A stretch of DNA of 64,000 nt, taken from NCBI RefSeq assembly GCF_003751385.1, contig NZ_RJVA01000012.1, forward strand, positions 372,001-436,000. Reading direction: 5' to 3'. Position numbers and translations under genes: made by a program. This DNA comes from Desulfosoma caldarium. GTDB taxonomy: Bacteria > Desulfobacterota > Syntrophobacteria > Syntrophobacterales > DSM-9756. Positions 9,812-19,787 of the stretch are shown here, in pieces. Numbering within the stretch: position 1 is the stretch's first letter; each line of letters begins with the position of its first letter. The notes under the pieces were generated by a model. It saw nothing but the letters and a program-made list of their open reading frames with translations. It did not search any database and was not told where the DNA came from.

Positions 9812-12800
9812 TTAGAACATCGCTTCCTTTTCGGGATGCAAATAGGGACCGTATTGTTTATCCACACCCAGAATGTGTTGTTTCAGCCATTGCTCCAGGA
9901 ACTTCAAGATTTCCACGGTGAGCCTCGTGTCCCCGCTTTGGAATCTTTGGACCAGGTCCGAAACTTTTTGCGTAAGCTTTCGGTGAATTTCTTTGTGTTG
10001 TTCCAGGTCTGGATAGCCTGCCTGTTCCATGGCTTTTTCTTCCGCACTGAAATGTTTCACCGTGTAGTCCACCAGTTCGGTGAGGACATGATCCAGCATG
10101 GAATGGCCTTGTCCCAGTTGCATGGCTTCGTTCAAGCGATTGACCAGCTTAAAGAGTTTCTGATGCTGCTGGTCCAAGTCAAAATCACCGACGGAATATT
10201 GCGACGACCACTCCATGAGAGGTTTCACACGACGCGTTTTCATAGGCACGAGGCCTGGGCCTCGGTGCGGTTTCGCTTTGCTAGGGGTGCGCATGGTTCC
10301 GGCGGCTTGGGCCGGGCGTGGAAGGAGGCCGGCATGCCGTTTTTTTGTCGAAAAGCTTCCATTCTTCCGTGGAGTCTCCTCGTGGGACTCTATTGGTTTT
10401 ACCGTCCTGGTTTCACTGACTTTGGTGCGCATCGTGTCGCCGACTAGGCCCACCACTCGAGCCAGCTGCTGCACGTACTCGCGAACCACTGCCGCCTGGG
10501 CGCTGAGTTCCTCGCTGGCCGACGCCGACTCTTCTGCATTGGCCGCGTTGCGTTGCACCACCTTATCCATCTCCGCCACCGCACGATTGACCTGGTCGAT
10601 CCCCTCCGCCTGTTCGCCGCTGGCCGCCGCAATCTCCGCCACCAGCTCCCCGATCTTGGTTGCGGATTCCGTGACCTTGGAAAAAGACTGAGAAACCAGT
10701 CGGGCCACCTCGTTTCCCGTTTGCACCTTACGCACGGTCTCTTCAATAATCCCGGAAGTGTTCCGAGCCGCCTCCGCCGCCCTCATGGCCAGGTTTCGCA
10801 CCTCATCGGCCACCACGGCAAACCCCGCGCCCGCTTCGCCGGCTCGCGCCGCTTCCACGGCGGCGTTGAGCGCTAAAAGGTTCGTCTGAAAAGCGATTTC
10901 GTCAATGGTTTTGATGATTTTTTGCGTTTCCACACTGGCATCTTGAATTTCCGCCATGGCTTTTTCAAGCTGGCCCATGGCCGCTTGCGCCTCGTTCAAT
11001 TCCGAACCTGAAGTCTTGACGAGCGCGTCGGCTTGCGACGCGTTATCCGCATTTTGACGGGTCATGGACGCCATCTCTTCAAGAGCCGACGAAGTTTCTT
11101 CCAAGGATGCGGCCTGTTCAGAAGCGCCTTCCGCCAATTCTTGGCTGGATCCGGCCACTTGGGCGGAGGCGTCGGCCACCTGATTGGCACCCTCATGGAG
11201 ACCCTGGACCGCTTTGGCGATGGGATCGGCAATGCGGCGCCCGAAAAGAATGGAAACGACGATGCCCGCGGCAATCATGATAGCCGCAATACCGACCGCC
11301 CATTTGGTGGCCTGAGCCCGACCCGCGGTGAGTGTTTCCGCCACCTGACCGGCCATCTCCATCAATTCTTCTTGGGCCATGGTGGTGGCCACCAGATAGG
11401 TCTTGGAGCCCAGGCGCAAAGGTTGATAAGCCATCATCTTGGCAACCCCTTCAAAGGTGTATGTGCCCACACCTTCGGATCCTGCAAGCCCCGCTTTGAT
11501 GAGGGTGGCCAGATCGCCGTACTTGTCGTCGGTGATACGCACATTGTCGGCCAGAGTGTATTTGGGATGGGAGATGATTCGGCCCTGAGGATCGACCACA
11601 GCGGGGTAACCGGTCTTGCCGTGCTTTCGGGATTTGAGAACGTTCCAGACGACACTCCAGTCAAGATCCACCACCACCACGCCTTCAAGGCGTCCTTCAA
11701 ATTGAATGGGCACGGCTACGCGAAGCTCGGGCTTTCCCGTGTTCTCGGCGATGTCGACACCGGTGTTGTAAAGGTTTTCGGATTTTAGGGCCTGTTGGAA
11801 CCAGTCGGTGTCTCTTCTCGTTCCGAAATCCTGCCGAAAGGATCCGTCGATGACCTTGATACGTTCCATGCCCGTGGCATCCAGGTACCGGATCTGCGGA
11901 TAAAGCGCTTGAGTTCCATCGGCGGTTTGAATCTTCCCCACGTGCCAGAGCGCTTGGAGTTCTTTGGCGAATTCGTTAAAGGCTCTCTCTGCCATCTCGC
12001 CCGTAAATTCGGTCCAAAAACCGATGCCCACCAGCACCCAATTCCACTCGGGATAGCTTAAAAGCGCCACAAAGCCATCCCGACCGTCTTGGAATCGCAC
12101 GCTGGCAAAAACCTCCTTTTGCTGAAGAGCTTCTTTGATCCGATCCTGCCAAGATGCAATGCCAAAGGCTCGGCCGGCATCCTGGCCGGCCAGGCTGCCA
12201 TCGGCGTGGATCACCACACGCCCTTCTTCGTCGGTAATAAAAACAAAGCCGGTTTTTCCCAGCCGGGCTTTCGCCACTCGATCCCGAATGGCGCCAAGGC
12301 TCTTTTCCGGCACGCCCACATAAAGCATGCCGATGACTTCCTCCAAGGGGTTCTTAAGCGGTTTGTAAATGGTCTGGTACCAGTCATTCACCACAAAGGC
12401 CCGGCCCGTATACGGTGTGCCTGATGACACCGTATTCACGACGACATTGGGCGTCCCGTCGGGGTTGACGGCGGGAATAAAGGTTCCGACGGCGCGTTTT
12501 CCCTGTTTATTCTTGACGGAAGTGGCCACGCGAAGCATGTCACCCTCGTCGTTCATTTTCTGGAAAATCGTGCAGGTGCTTCCCGTCAGTTCCGTCAGTT
12601 CATCCACCACCGGAGCTCGAGTGTCGAAGTCTGCCATGGGGTAGAGAATTTGGGACCCCAAGCGCAACAGCGGAAGTTCCACGCTCTGGGTCTCTTGTGT
12701 AAACTGGTTTAAGGCTTCCCATCGGTGGGGGACGTCGGAGAGATCCGGCATGCCGTAGCGCTGCACCAGCGCTTCGGCCAGTTTGATGTCGTTTTTGAGC

Positions 12801-13189
12801 TGCCGTGATACCATTTCACGTTCTGCATCAAAGAGCGCTCGAATCTGCCCGATTTGTCCCATGACCTGAGCTTCCACGGCCGAGCGCGCTTCCGCCTGGG
12901 TGCCTTTGCTGATGGCTAAGAAATCAAGCAGTTTAGGAGAGGCAGCCAATCGACGAGCATCATCTTCGACCTTGGAAACGATTCCACGAACCACCACACG
13001 ATCCCCTTCGAGGAGCGCCGTGAGATATTGAGCTCCGTCTTTCTCCAACACCGTCGTTATGTAGTGGGATAATTCCTTGGCCTGCTTTAGGGACAGGGCC
13101 GTGTTGACAACCGTATTGGTCACAAGAGGCACGGCCACAAGAATTACGGCAAAAACGATCAGCTTCGTTTTCAAGTTGAGATGCACCAC
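9812..13189 (-). CDS. Methyl-accepting chemotaxis protein with C-terminal hemerythrin domain
   Basis: Chemoreceptor of 1125 residues from the GTG at 13187-13189, which follows GGAGG by seven bases. After one membrane segment ([12 protein letters not shown]) comes a long periplasmic part with two or three Cache-like modules: one with TGSTCTIF and [13 protein letters not shown], one with [14 protein letters not shown], one with [13 protein letters not shown] second membrane segment and HAMP-like linker precede the signalling hairpin, whose tip reads [20 protein letters not shown]. The last 130 residues are bacteriohemerythrin, with [16 protein letters not shown], a HFSAEEKAM segment, LEQHKEIH and LKQHI supplying di-iron ligands. 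It probably senses oxygen or redox through the hemerythrin as well as small molecules outside. Confidence 0.95.
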   Translation of the reverse strand: MVHLNLKTKLIVFAVILVAVPLVTNTVVNTALSLKQAKELSHYITTVLEKDGAQYLTALLEGDRVVVRGIVSKVEDDARRLAASPKLLDFLAISKGTQAEARSAVEAQVMGQIGQIRALFDAEREMVSRQLKNDIKLAEALVQRYGMPDLSDVPHRWEALNQFTQETQSVELPLLRLGSQILYPMADFDTRAPVVDELTELTGSTCTIFQKMNDEGDMLRVATSVKNKQGKRAVGTFIPAVNPDGTPNVVVNTVSSGTPYTGRAFVVNDWYQTIYKPLKNPLEEVIGMLYVGVPEKSLGAIRDRVAKARLGKTGFVFITDEEGRVVIHADGSLAGQDAGRAFGIASWQDRIKEALQQKEVFASVRFQDGRDGFVALLSYPEWNWVLVGIGFWTEFTGEMAERAFNEFAKELQALWHVGKIQTADGTQALYPQIRYLDATGMERIKVIDGSFRQDFGTRRDTDWFQQALKSENLYNTGVDIAENTGKPELRVAVPIQFEGRLEGVVVVDLDWSVVWNVLKSRKHGKTGYPAVVDPQGRIISHPKYTLADNVRITDDKYGDLATLIKAGLAGSEGVGTYTFEGVAKMMAYQPLRLGSKTYLVATTMAQEELMEMAGQVAETLTAGRAQATKWAVGIAAIMIAAGIVVSILFGRRIADPIAKAVQGLHEGANQVADASAQVAGSSQELAEGASEQAASLEETSSALEEMASMTRQNADNASQADALVKTSGSELNEAQAAMGQLEKAMAEIQDASVETQKIIKTIDEIAFQTNLLALNAAVEAARAGEAGAGFAVVADEVRNLAMRAAEAARNTSGIIEETVRKVQTGNEVARLVSQSFSKVTESATKIGELVAEIAAASGEQAEGIDQVNRAVAEMDKVVQRNAANAEESASASEELSAQAAVVREYVQQLARVVGLVGDTMRTKVSETRTVKPIESHEETPRKNGSFSTKKRHAGLLPRPAQAAGTMRTPSKAKPHRGPGLVPMKTRRVKPLMEWSSQYSVGDFDLDQQHQKLFKLVNRLNEAMQLGQGHSMLDHVLTELVDYTVKHFSAEEKAMEQAGYPDLEQHKEIHRKLTQKVSDLVQRFQSGDTRLTVEILKFLEQWLKQHILGVDKQYGPYLHPEKEAMF

Positions 13190-13471
13190 GGTGACGCCTC
13201 CTTCGTTAATCGGTTCGTCCACAAAAACGGTGAGTCGGGCTTCCTGAAAGGACAGGCAAAGCCCTTTCCCATGACCTTGGCACAAAAGACCATCTGGCAA
13301 TTCGGCAGACTTTTAGGAAAACTTGACAAAAAAAAGACGCGCCGCGGGGGCATCAATGGACACCGTGCATGGCGCTTGTGGTCGGCAAGAATTCCGAGTA
13401 TGACGAACGCCGCGGAAAGGAACGCAGAAAAGCGAAGCCTGCTAGGGATCATCATCAAAGGAGAAAAGATC

Positions 13472-14293
13472 ATGGATATGGAAGCTTTATACGATCGGCC
13501 GTCGTGGGAATGGCCGCAGGGGACCAAGGAAAAACTCGTGACGTTGGTGCACAGCACCAAAGCGCCAACAGAAGATCGGGAAATAGCTGCCGAACTTCTA
13601 TCGGATATTTCCGTCATGGATGACCATGTGGCGCACATTCTGTTGAACATCGCAGCCAACCCCAATGAAAATCCCTCTCTTCGAGGCACAGCGGCCGTCG
13701 CGCTGGGCGCGGCCCTGGAATACGTCGACGTGGAAGGCTTTGACGATCCAGAAGAAAATCCGCTTTCGCAAGAGGCTTTTAAGCACATTCAGCAGACCTT
13801 TTACAAGCTCTTTCACGATCCGCGCACTCCTGAAGATGTGCGTCGCCATGTGTTTGAAGGGTCGGTTAGGGCCCCGCTGGAATGGCACAGGGAAGCCATC
13901 GCCGGGGCCTATGCCTCCAAAGACGATGACTGGAAACTGACGGCCGTGTTTGCCATGCGCTGGGTGGACGGCTATGAAAGGGAAATCATGGAATCTTTAA
14001 ATGCCAAAGACCCCGACATCCTTTATCAAGCCGTGTGTGCTGCGGGTGCCTGGGGCATTTCGGAGGCGGCCTCGGTGTTGGAAGAGATTCTTCAATCGGA
14101 GGAAATCGACGAGGATCTTCTTTTCGCCACCATCGACGCCGTGGCCACCGTTATGCCGGAAAGAGCCCCTGAGGTTCTGGGAGATCTGCGCAACAGCGAC
14201 GATCCGGACATTGTGGATGCTGTAGAAGATGCGCTGTCCACGGCCAGGAGCCTTCTGACGCTGAAACAGGACAGCGGCAATGGTGCGGAATAA
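13472..14293 (+). CDS. HEAT-repeat-like protein of unknown role
   Basis: Acidic, soluble, helical protein of 273 residues from ATG at 13472, which follows AAAGGAGAAAAG; the frame is open back to 13181 but without a better site. Repeated helix pairs of about 30 residues (AVALGAALEYV, AVFAMRWVDGYEREIMESL, AVCAAGAWGISEAASVLEEI, ATIDAVATVMPERAPEVL) look like HEAT or PBS-lyase repeats, which usually mediate protein contacts. No catalytic motif, signal or membrane segment is visible. It is divergent from the chemoreceptor and followed by a solute-binding protein gene. The exact function cannot be told. Confidence 0.8.
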   Translation: MDMEALYDRPSWEWPQGTKEKLVTLVHSTKAPTEDREIAAELLSDISVMDDHVAHILLNIAANPNENPSLRGTAAVALGAALEYVDVEGFDDPEENPLSQEAFKHIQQTFYKLFHDPRTPEDVRRHVFEGSVRAPLEWHREAIAGAYASKDDDWKLTAVFAMRWVDGYEREIMESLNAKDPDILYQAVCAAGAWGISEAASVLEEILQSEEIDEDLLFATIDAVATVMPERAPEVLGDLRNSDDPDIVDAVEDALSTARSLLTLKQDSGNGAE

Positions 14294-14391
14294 GCGAGTG
14301 AGGCAGTTTTTGCCAACGCTCATGGATGAGGTGAGGGCATTAGAAGATGGTGAGCAGAAGAGCAAAAGCGCTCAGGATGATGAATGATTCG

Positions 14392-14416
14392 CCGGCCTTG
14401 CGAAAAAGCCGGTTTT
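14392..14416 (+). terminator. Weak terminator-like stem after the HEAT-like gene
   Basis: CCGGC (14392-14396) can pair with GCCGG (14408-14412) and is followed directly by TTTT. The five-pair stem is short, so this is only a candidate. It separates the HEAT-like gene from the binding-protein gene at 14481. Confidence 0.3.
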
Positions 14417-14480
14417 CGAGGTATAGCCTCCGCGGTTCTTCAAGCTTTCGTGATCAACCATAACAAAAGGAGAAGGGAAC

Positions 14481-15236
14481 ATGCGACGAGGGCTCTACTG
14501 TGGTCTTTTGGTAGCCATGATTCTGATGGCCGGGATTGTGGGCCAGGATGTTCAGGCAGCCGACAAGGTTTATGTGAACGGTATCGACGCCAACTTTCCG
14601 CCGTTTTCCTACATCGACAAAGACGGCAAGCCCGCCGGGTTCGATGTGGAAGCCCTGGAGTGGATCGCCAAAGAAATGGGATTCAAGGTTGAGCATAAAG
14701 CCATCGACTGGGACGCCATCATTCCTAGCCTGACAGCTCGCAAAATCGACGTCATCGCCTCAGGATTGAGCGTGACGGAAGAACGCAAGAAGCAGATCGC
14801 CTTTACGAACCCTTACTGGGAAATCAAACAGGTGCTCGTCGTCAAGAAGGATGCCAACCTCACGGTGGACCAGGTCTTAAACAGCGACCAAAAGGTCGGC
14901 CTGCAGCGCGGCACTTCCGAAGCCAAGTGGATGAAGGAAAACCTTATCGATAAAGGTAAGAAATTTGAGTTGGTCTATTACGATTCCGGCCCTCTGGCCG
15001 CTGAAGACGTGCTGAACGGAAGAATCATTGCGGCGGCCATGGATGATGCGCCCGCCCATGAAGTGGTGCGCGAAAAACCCTTGAAGATTCTGGGAACCTT
15101 TGGCATGCCCGAAGAAACCTTTGCGTACGGGGTGCGCAAGGAAGATACGGAGTTGCTCAAGGTGCTCAACGAGGGACTCGAAAAATTCATGAAATCTCCA
15201 AAGTTCCAAGAACTGAAAGAAAAATACCAACTCTAA
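14481..15236 (+). CDS. Periplasmic amino-acid-type solute-binding protein
   Basis: Binding protein of the type II fold (SBP_bac_3 family), 251 residues. The N-terminal signal ends near VQAADKVY, and the mature part starts with the usual ANFPPFSYIDKDGKPAGFDV. Later landmarks are IDWDAIIPSLTARKIDVIAS, SVTEERKKQIAF, VGLQRGTSEAKWM and GRIIAAAMDD. The start follows AAAAGGAGAAGGGAAC. The family usually supplies ABC importers of polar amino acids, but no permease or ATPase gene lies nearby, so the protein is an orphan component here. The ligand cannot be read from sequence. Confidence 0.9.
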   Translation: MRRGLYCGLLVAMILMAGIVGQDVQAADKVYVNGIDANFPPFSYIDKDGKPAGFDVEALEWIAKEMGFKVEHKAIDWDAIIPSLTARKIDVIASGLSVTEERKKQIAFTNPYWEIKQVLVVKKDANLTVDQVLNSDQKVGLQRGTSEAKWMKENLIDKGKKFELVYYDSGPLAAEDVLNGRIIAAAMDDAPAHEVVREKPLKILGTFGMPEETFAYGVRKEDTELLKVLNEGLEKFMKSPKFQELKEKYQL

Positions 15237-15552
15237 TACGATGTCTCACGGTGTCTCATGAGACTTCAACGGTTCCTTGAGGAGCGACGCGAGGCGCGAT
15301 GCAGTGTCGCGGCTCACGCCGCTCCGATGAAAAGTCCATGGGGTCATTTTGAAGGAGCGCCGCAACGCGCGATCCTGGCGTCATGGCTGGCGCCGCACCA
15401 ACTCAAGCTTCGACGGGGATTCCATCGACGCGGGCCGTGAAAGGCTCAAGGAACGGCCGTTTCTCAAAAAGGACGGTTGCGGCATGCATGAAAGGCTTTC
15501 TCGCGGCCGTGGCCCACACCGCGAAGGCCATGATCTGAACCCCGTCGGATAA
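15237..15552 (+). repeat. Intergenic region with REP-like GGAGCG palindromes
   Basis: No convincing gene lies in these 316 bp. They contain one good palindrome, GCGGC-TCAC-GCCGC (15309-15322, flanked by TGTC and TCC), and two diverged relatives, one near 15284-15304 (GGAGCGACGC...GCGCGATG) and one near 15353-15376 (GGAGCGCCGC...GCGCGAT). The same motif recurs at 21505-21524 and 57668-57690. A separate 12-bp palindrome, GTCTCATGAGAC, sits at 15253-15264 soon after the preceding gene. Confidence 0.45.
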
Positions 15553-17009
15553 ATGCCACCCACAATCAGGTCAAAGAAAGACTCCGTGAATTCCCCACAA
15601 CTCAGCCCTTATCAGCGCTTGACCCCTGAGATTCTTTCGGCGCTTCGCCATGCCTTGGGAGACCAAGCCATTTCCGTGCATGCAGAAAAACTTGCAGAAT
15701 ACGCCGAGGATGCCTCCCACACACGGGGGTATCCCGAGGCGGTGGTGACAGCCCGCACCGAGCAGGACGTGGTGCAGCTCATGGAACTGGCCAACCGGTA
15801 TCGTTTTCCCGTCACACCCCGAGGCATGGGCACGGGCTTGGCCGGCGGCGCCAGTCCCATTTGTGGCGGTGTGGTCTTGAACCTTTCCGCCATGAATCGC
15901 ATTTTGACCGTCGATCCCAGGAATTTGGTGGCCGAGGTGGAACCGGATGTGGTGACGGCCGACCTCAAGCGTGCGGTCAAAGCCCAAGGTCTTTATTATC
16001 CTCCGGATCCCGCCAGCATCGACACCTGCAGCATCGGCGGCAACGCCGCCACCAATGCGGGTGGGCCTTCTTGTGTCAAATACGGGTCACTCGGGATTAC
16101 GTGCTTGGACTGAACGTGGTGCTTCCTACCGGAACCCTCGTTCCCACGGGGGTTAGGACGCGAAAGGGCGTTGTCGGCTACGATCTCACGCGACTCATCG
16201 TGGGTAGCGAAGGCACGCTGGGCATCATCACCCGACTGATCTTGCGCCTCATTCCTCATCCGCCCGCCGTGACCACTTTGGTGGCGCTCTTTGACGACAT
16301 AAGCCAGGCCATGAACGCCGTTTCGGGACTTCTCACCTCCGGCCTGGTCCCCTCGGCCGTGGAATTTTTAGATCGACGCTGTCTGGAACTGGTGGGAGAC
16401 CTCCTGCCGTTTGAACAGGTTCACGGAGCCGGATCTTTTCTTTTGGTGGAAGCCGACGGACATCCGCAAACGATTGCTCAGGAAATCCAGCGCATGGGCG
16501 AAGTGTGCCTGGAACACAGAGCCCGCGAGGTGCTGATGGCTCCTGACGCCGCCAAGAGGGAAAGAATGTGGGCGGTACGCCGCGAAGTGTCGCTGCGCAT
16601 TGAACACAACGCCGCCGTCTACATTCCGGAAGACGTCGTGGTGCCTCTGGAAGAAATCGCGGGCTTCACGCGGTGCATTCCGGAAATAGAACAGCGCTTT
16701 GACCTGAAGATTTATTGTTTCGGCCATGCAGGGGATGGAAACATTCACTTGAACATCACGGCGTGTCGGGAATGCCGCCAAAAGCGGGTGGAAGAGGGCG
16801 TTCAGACCTTGCTTCTGGAAGTGCTCAAGCGTGGGGGGACCATTTCCGGGGAGCATGGGATTGGTGTGGCCAAGCAACCTTATCTTGCGTTGGAACAAGA
16901 CCCCGAAATGATCGGGTTGCAGATGGCGATCAAAAAGGTCTTTGATCCAAACCTCGTTTTGAATCCGGGAAAGATTTTTCCTTGGCACCATGAGCTGCGG
17001 AGGGTCTAG
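15553..17009 (+). pseudogene. GlcD-type FAD-linked oxidase gene with a one-base frameshift
   Basis: The product would be a GlcD/D-lactate-dehydrogenase-type flavoprotein oxidising 2-hydroxy acids. The first part (15553-16113) carries the FAD-binding PMMH-like fold: VTPRGMGTGLAGGASP, and IGGNAATNAGG. It then leaves frame at TACGG|GTCACT near 16084-16087, where a G-rich run seems one base short. The second frame resumes with VTRDYVLGLNVVLPTG, GYDLTRLIVGSEGTLGII, then the C-terminal CFGHAGDGNIHLN and SGEHGIGVAKQPYL to a stop at 17009. Joined, the two parts are full length, about 485 residues. Either the gene was recently inactivated or the base is an assembly error. The start is uncertain; GTG at 15586 is an alternative. 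Confidence 0.85.
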
Positions 17010-17011
17010 GG

Positions 17012-18232
17012 GTGGCTTTGGAGCGTTCGGCTTTGGAAGCGGCAGGAAAGCGGTATCGGGACGAGGGGATCAGCCGAAGGGTTCGAGGCATTGCTGTGTC
17101 CGCCATCAAGGAAATACCATTGCTGGCCCAGAAGGTTCCCGGCTGCGTTTCCTTGGGACAGGGAATTTCTTCCTTTCCCACGCCCGAGCACATCGTGGAT
17201 GCGGTATGCCGGCATCTGAGGGAGAGCGTTTGGACGGGAAAATATACCCTGGGTCCTGGGCTTCCGGCACTTCGCAGAGCGTTTGCGGACATGCTTGTTC
17301 GGGAGCGGGGCCTGTGGGTGGATCCGGATACAGAAATCTGCATTACGGTAGGCGCCATGGAAGGGCTGTGTGCCACCGTACTCACCTTGATCGAGCCCGG
17401 CGACGAAGTGCTTCTGCCGTCTCCCAATTACGCTTCCCATATCGAACAAGTGCTTTTGGCCGAAGGTATCCCGGTCTTCTTTCCGCTCAAACCCGCTACA
17501 TGGCAGTTGGACCTCGACGCCCTTGGCCATGCCATATCTCCCAGGACCAAGGCGATCATTATCTGCCATCCCCACAACCCGACCGGGGCCGTTTTTTCCA
17601 AAGAGGATCTGCTGGTCGTGGCCCAGTGGGCATTGGAACACGGTTTTTACATCATTTGTGATGAAACCTACGATTTCCTTACCTATGACGGCAAACCTTA
17701 TTGGAGCCTGCTGTCGATGCCGGAGCTGCGGCGTCAAGTGATCGGGGTTTTCAGTTTTTCCAAAAAATACGCCATGACCGGCTGGAGAGTCGGCGCCGTG
17801 GTGGCCCCGGCGGATATTTTGGATCATGTGATGAAGGTGCACGATGCCGCCGCCATCTGTGCCCCGACGCCGTCCCAAGTGGCCGCCCTGGCCGCTCTGG
17901 AAGGGCCTCAGGAATGCGTGGCGCACTTTCGAAAAACCTTTCAGGCCAGGCGCGACAGGGTCTGTTCCTTTCTGGACCGCATGGCACCCCACCTATCTTA
18001 CGTCAAGCCTCAAGGGGCCTATTATGTCATGGTAAAATTTCCGCCCCAGGCCGGCGATTCCATGACCGTGGCTCTTCGGCTGCTTCACGAAGCCCGCGTC
18101 ATCACCATTCCCGGCAGCGCCTTTGGACCGGGCGGCGAAGGCCATGTACGGCTTTCTTTTGGCAGCACGGAAGCCGAACTGGACGAAGCCATGGAAAGGC
18201 TCGCGCGTTGGTTTGAAAAGAATACGGCATGA
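17012..18232 (+). CDS. PLP-dependent class I/II aminotransferase
   Basis: Aspartate-aminotransferase-fold enzyme, 406 residues. Visible features are LGQGISSFPTPEHI near the N-terminus, the YTLGPGLPALR segment, HPHNPTGAVFSKEDL, CDETYDFLTYDG (Asp and Tyr contacting the cofactor), FSFSKKYAMTGWRVG with the Schiff-base Lys, and RLSFGS near the end with a carboxylate-binding Arg. GTG at 17012 is two bases after the oxidase stop, with GGAGGGT upstream, so the two genes form an operon. A pairing of 2-hydroxy-acid oxidase with aminotransferase would turn a hydroxy acid into an amino acid via the 2-oxo acid (inference). Substrate unknown. Confidence 0.93.
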   Translation: MALERSALEAAGKRYRDEGISRRVRGIAVSAIKEIPLLAQKVPGCVSLGQGISSFPTPEHIVDAVCRHLRESVWTGKYTLGPGLPALRRAFADMLVRERGLWVDPDTEICITVGAMEGLCATVLTLIEPGDEVLLPSPNYASHIEQVLLAEGIPVFFPLKPATWQLDLDALGHAISPRTKAIIICHPHNPTGAVFSKEDLLVVAQWALEHGFYIICDETYDFLTYDGKPYWSLLSMPELRRQVIGVFSFSKKYAMTGWRVGAVVAPADILDHVMKVHDAAAICAPTPSQVAALAALEGPQECVAHFRKTFQARRDRVCSFLDRMAPHLSYVKPQGAYYVMVKFPPQAGDSMTVALRLLHEARVITIPGSAFGPGGEGHVRLSFGSTEAELDEAMERLARWFEKNTA

Positions 18233-18241
18233 GAACGCGAA

Positions 18242-18271
18242 AACGCCTCGGCACCGAAGCACCAAGGCGTT
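18242..18271. terminator. Possible bidirectional terminator between convergent genes
   Basis: AACGCCT (18242-18248) and AGGCGTT (18265-18271) form a seven-pair stem in the 64 bp between the aminotransferase stop and the RNA-binding protein stop. No clear T-run follows on either side, so support comes mainly from position. Confidence 0.35.
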
Positions 18272-18296
18272 GCAAAGCGGGCGGGCATATGGCGGC

Positions 18297-18572
18297 TTAG
18301 TCGTAACGAGGGCCGCGGGAAAGACGACTGGGTCGCGGTTTGGCCTGGTTGACCTTGAGGGTGCGGCCTTGCAAGTCTGCGCCGTTGAGCGCCTTGATGG
18401 CCTTGTCCGCGTCGGCGTTCAGTGGCATTTCCACGAAGCCAAACCCTTTGGATTGTCCGGTTTGACGATCAATGATGATGTTGACACTGCTCACTTCGCC
18501 GTACTTGGCAAAAGCGGCGCGCAGATCGTCTTCCGTGACACTGTAGGCGAGATTTCCGACGTAAAGATTCAT
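18297..18572 (-). CDS. Small RRM-type RNA-binding protein
   Basis: A single RNA-recognition motif in 91 residues: RNP2 is LYVGNL at the N-terminus and RNP1 is KGFGFVEM near residue 42. After the last strand (LKVNQAKPR) there is a short Arg-rich tail ending RGPRYD. Such proteins are common in cyanobacteria and deltaproteobacteria and are often cold-induced RNA chaperones (family knowledge). ATG at 18570-18572 follows AAAGGACAATTC. The frame is open upstream, but family similarity begins at this ATG. The leader contains two adjacent hairpins (18606-18665), which may regulate its translation. Confidence 0.93.
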   Translation of the reverse strand: MNLYVGNLAYSVTEDDLRAAFAKYGEVSSVNIIIDRQTGQSKGFGFVEMPLNADADKAIKALNGADLQGRTLKVNQAKPRPSRLSRGPRYD

Positions 18573-18605
18573 GAATTGTCCTTTGCGCGTGGTTTCATGG
18601 CATGG

Positions 18606-18665
18606 GGGTCGGTCGTTTTCAACCACGAGAACGAACAACCGACCCGTCACCGAACTTTCGGTGAC
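18606..18665 (-). promoter_or_regulatory. Two adjacent hairpins in the RRM gene leader
   Basis: In the 5' leader on the minus strand, a 20-bp palindrome (18646-18665; arms GTCACCGAA/TTCGGTGAC, two-base centre) directly abuts a second inverted repeat (arms 18606-18617 and 18634-18645, 11 of 12 matching, the exception being a possible G-U pair). Both lie 34-93 nt upstream of the start codon. Abutting hairpins in the leader of an RNA-binding protein suggest feedback or temperature control, but this is inference. Confidence 0.55.
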
Positions 18666-18837
18666 GCTTCGGGGCATCCCGGAAAAACTGGCGGCGAACC
18701 GTGGAACAAAAAGAACCGTGCGGGACTTATTAACTGAGCGCACATGTTCATGACGGTTCCCTGGCGACCTCGGCATGCCAGGATGGTGCTCGACCTTCGC
18801 ACAGAATCCCAGGACTGTCAAACACATTCACCTGAGT

Positions 18838-18916
18838 ATGGGGTCACATCTTGTTTTATGCTCCAAGGGCCAAATCAGCGGCTCTCGACCACGGTTCTCG
18901 GCACTTGTTCGAGAAT
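18838..18916 (+). repeat. Dispersed repeat, copy 1
   Basis: Starts with a 24-base sequence (ATGGGGTCACATCTTGTT, then TTATGC) found identically at 51759-51782. The homology seems to continue at lower identity: both copies have CGAGAAT exactly 49 bases after the identical block. The copy lies in the 436-bp gap between the RRM gene and the MBL-fold gene, where I see no coding sequence. It may be a remnant of a small mobile element; no transposase is visible. Confidence 0.6.
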
Positions 18917-19008
18917 GCCTTTTTCCTTGATCGAAGCCCCACGCGAAACCTGATCACGCCGTGCGGCGCCTAAGGAATCAAACGGAAAGCTCCTTCTAGG
19001 GCTTGCTC

Positions 19009-19692
19009 CTAGAGGATCAGCGTCTCGCCGGGTTTCAGCAGCACCACATGGGTTGAGGTTTCCTTTTCCACCCGTTCCTTCCATGCCGCCGGGTCCTGCT
19101 GAATGATGTCAAAGGTGTCGTAGTGAATGGGCAGGACCTTGGACGGCTTAAGGAGCTTTACGGCGCGCAGCGCATCGTCGGGTCCCATGGTAAAATTATC
19201 TCCAATGGGCAAAATGGCCAGGTCGATGCCTTCTTCGCCGATGAGCACCATGTCGTAAAAAAGCCCCGTATCGCAGGCGTGATAGATTTTGGAACCACCT
19301 ATGCTAAAAAGAAATCCGCAGGGATTGCCGCCGTAGGATCCGTCGGGTAAAGCCGATCCATGGTGGGCAATGGTCAACTTGACCCGTCCCCACGGATGGT
19401 TCGATCCGCCACCGATGTGGTGCGGATGCAACTTTGTCAGACCCTGAGCCGCAAGCCAGTTGCAGATTTCAAAATTGGAAATCACCGTGGCTCCCGTGCG
19501 CTTGGCAATGGCGACCGTATCTCCCAAATGGTCTCCGTGCCCATGGGACACGAAGATCACGTCCGCCGAAACCTTGTCCGCATCCACCGGGGCCAAAGGA
19601 TTTCCCGTAAAGAACGGGTCCACCAGAAGATGGGTTCCTTCCGATTCGATCAAGATACAGGCATGGCTGTACCACGTCACAGTGACACTCAT
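19009..19692 (-). CDS. Metal-dependent MBL-fold hydrolase, UPF0173/YtkL-like
   Basis: Metallo-beta-lactamase-fold protein of 227 residues with the metal motif HGHGDHLGD (H-x-H-x-D-H). Further metal ligands lie in the histidine-rich HPHHIGGG and IAHHGSA segments, in HACDTGLF and in PIHYDTF near the C-terminus. The pattern and length match the UPF0173 group, whose substrates are mostly unknown. No signal peptide is seen, so it is cytoplasmic. The ATG at 19690-19692 follows an AAAGGAGGGTCCC site. It is divergent from the VKOR-like gene. Confidence 0.9.
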   Translation of the reverse strand: MSVTVTWYSHACILIESEGTHLLVDPFFTGNPLAPVDADKVSADVIFVSHGHGDHLGDTVAIAKRTGATVISNFEICNWLAAQGLTKLHPHHIGGGSNHPWGRVKLTIAHHGSALPDGSYGGNPCGFLFSIGGSKIYHACDTGLFYDMVLIGEEGIDLAILPIGDNFTMGPDDALRAVKLLKPSKVLPIHYDTFDIIQQDPAAWKERVEKETSTHVVLLKPGETLIL

Positions 19693-19787
19693 GGGACCCT
19701 CCTTTATGTACGCTCTTCAAACGATTCATGCTATCAGGTGTCTCATCCGATATATTTCCTGAATCCTCAAGGTCTTTCGGGCCATGA

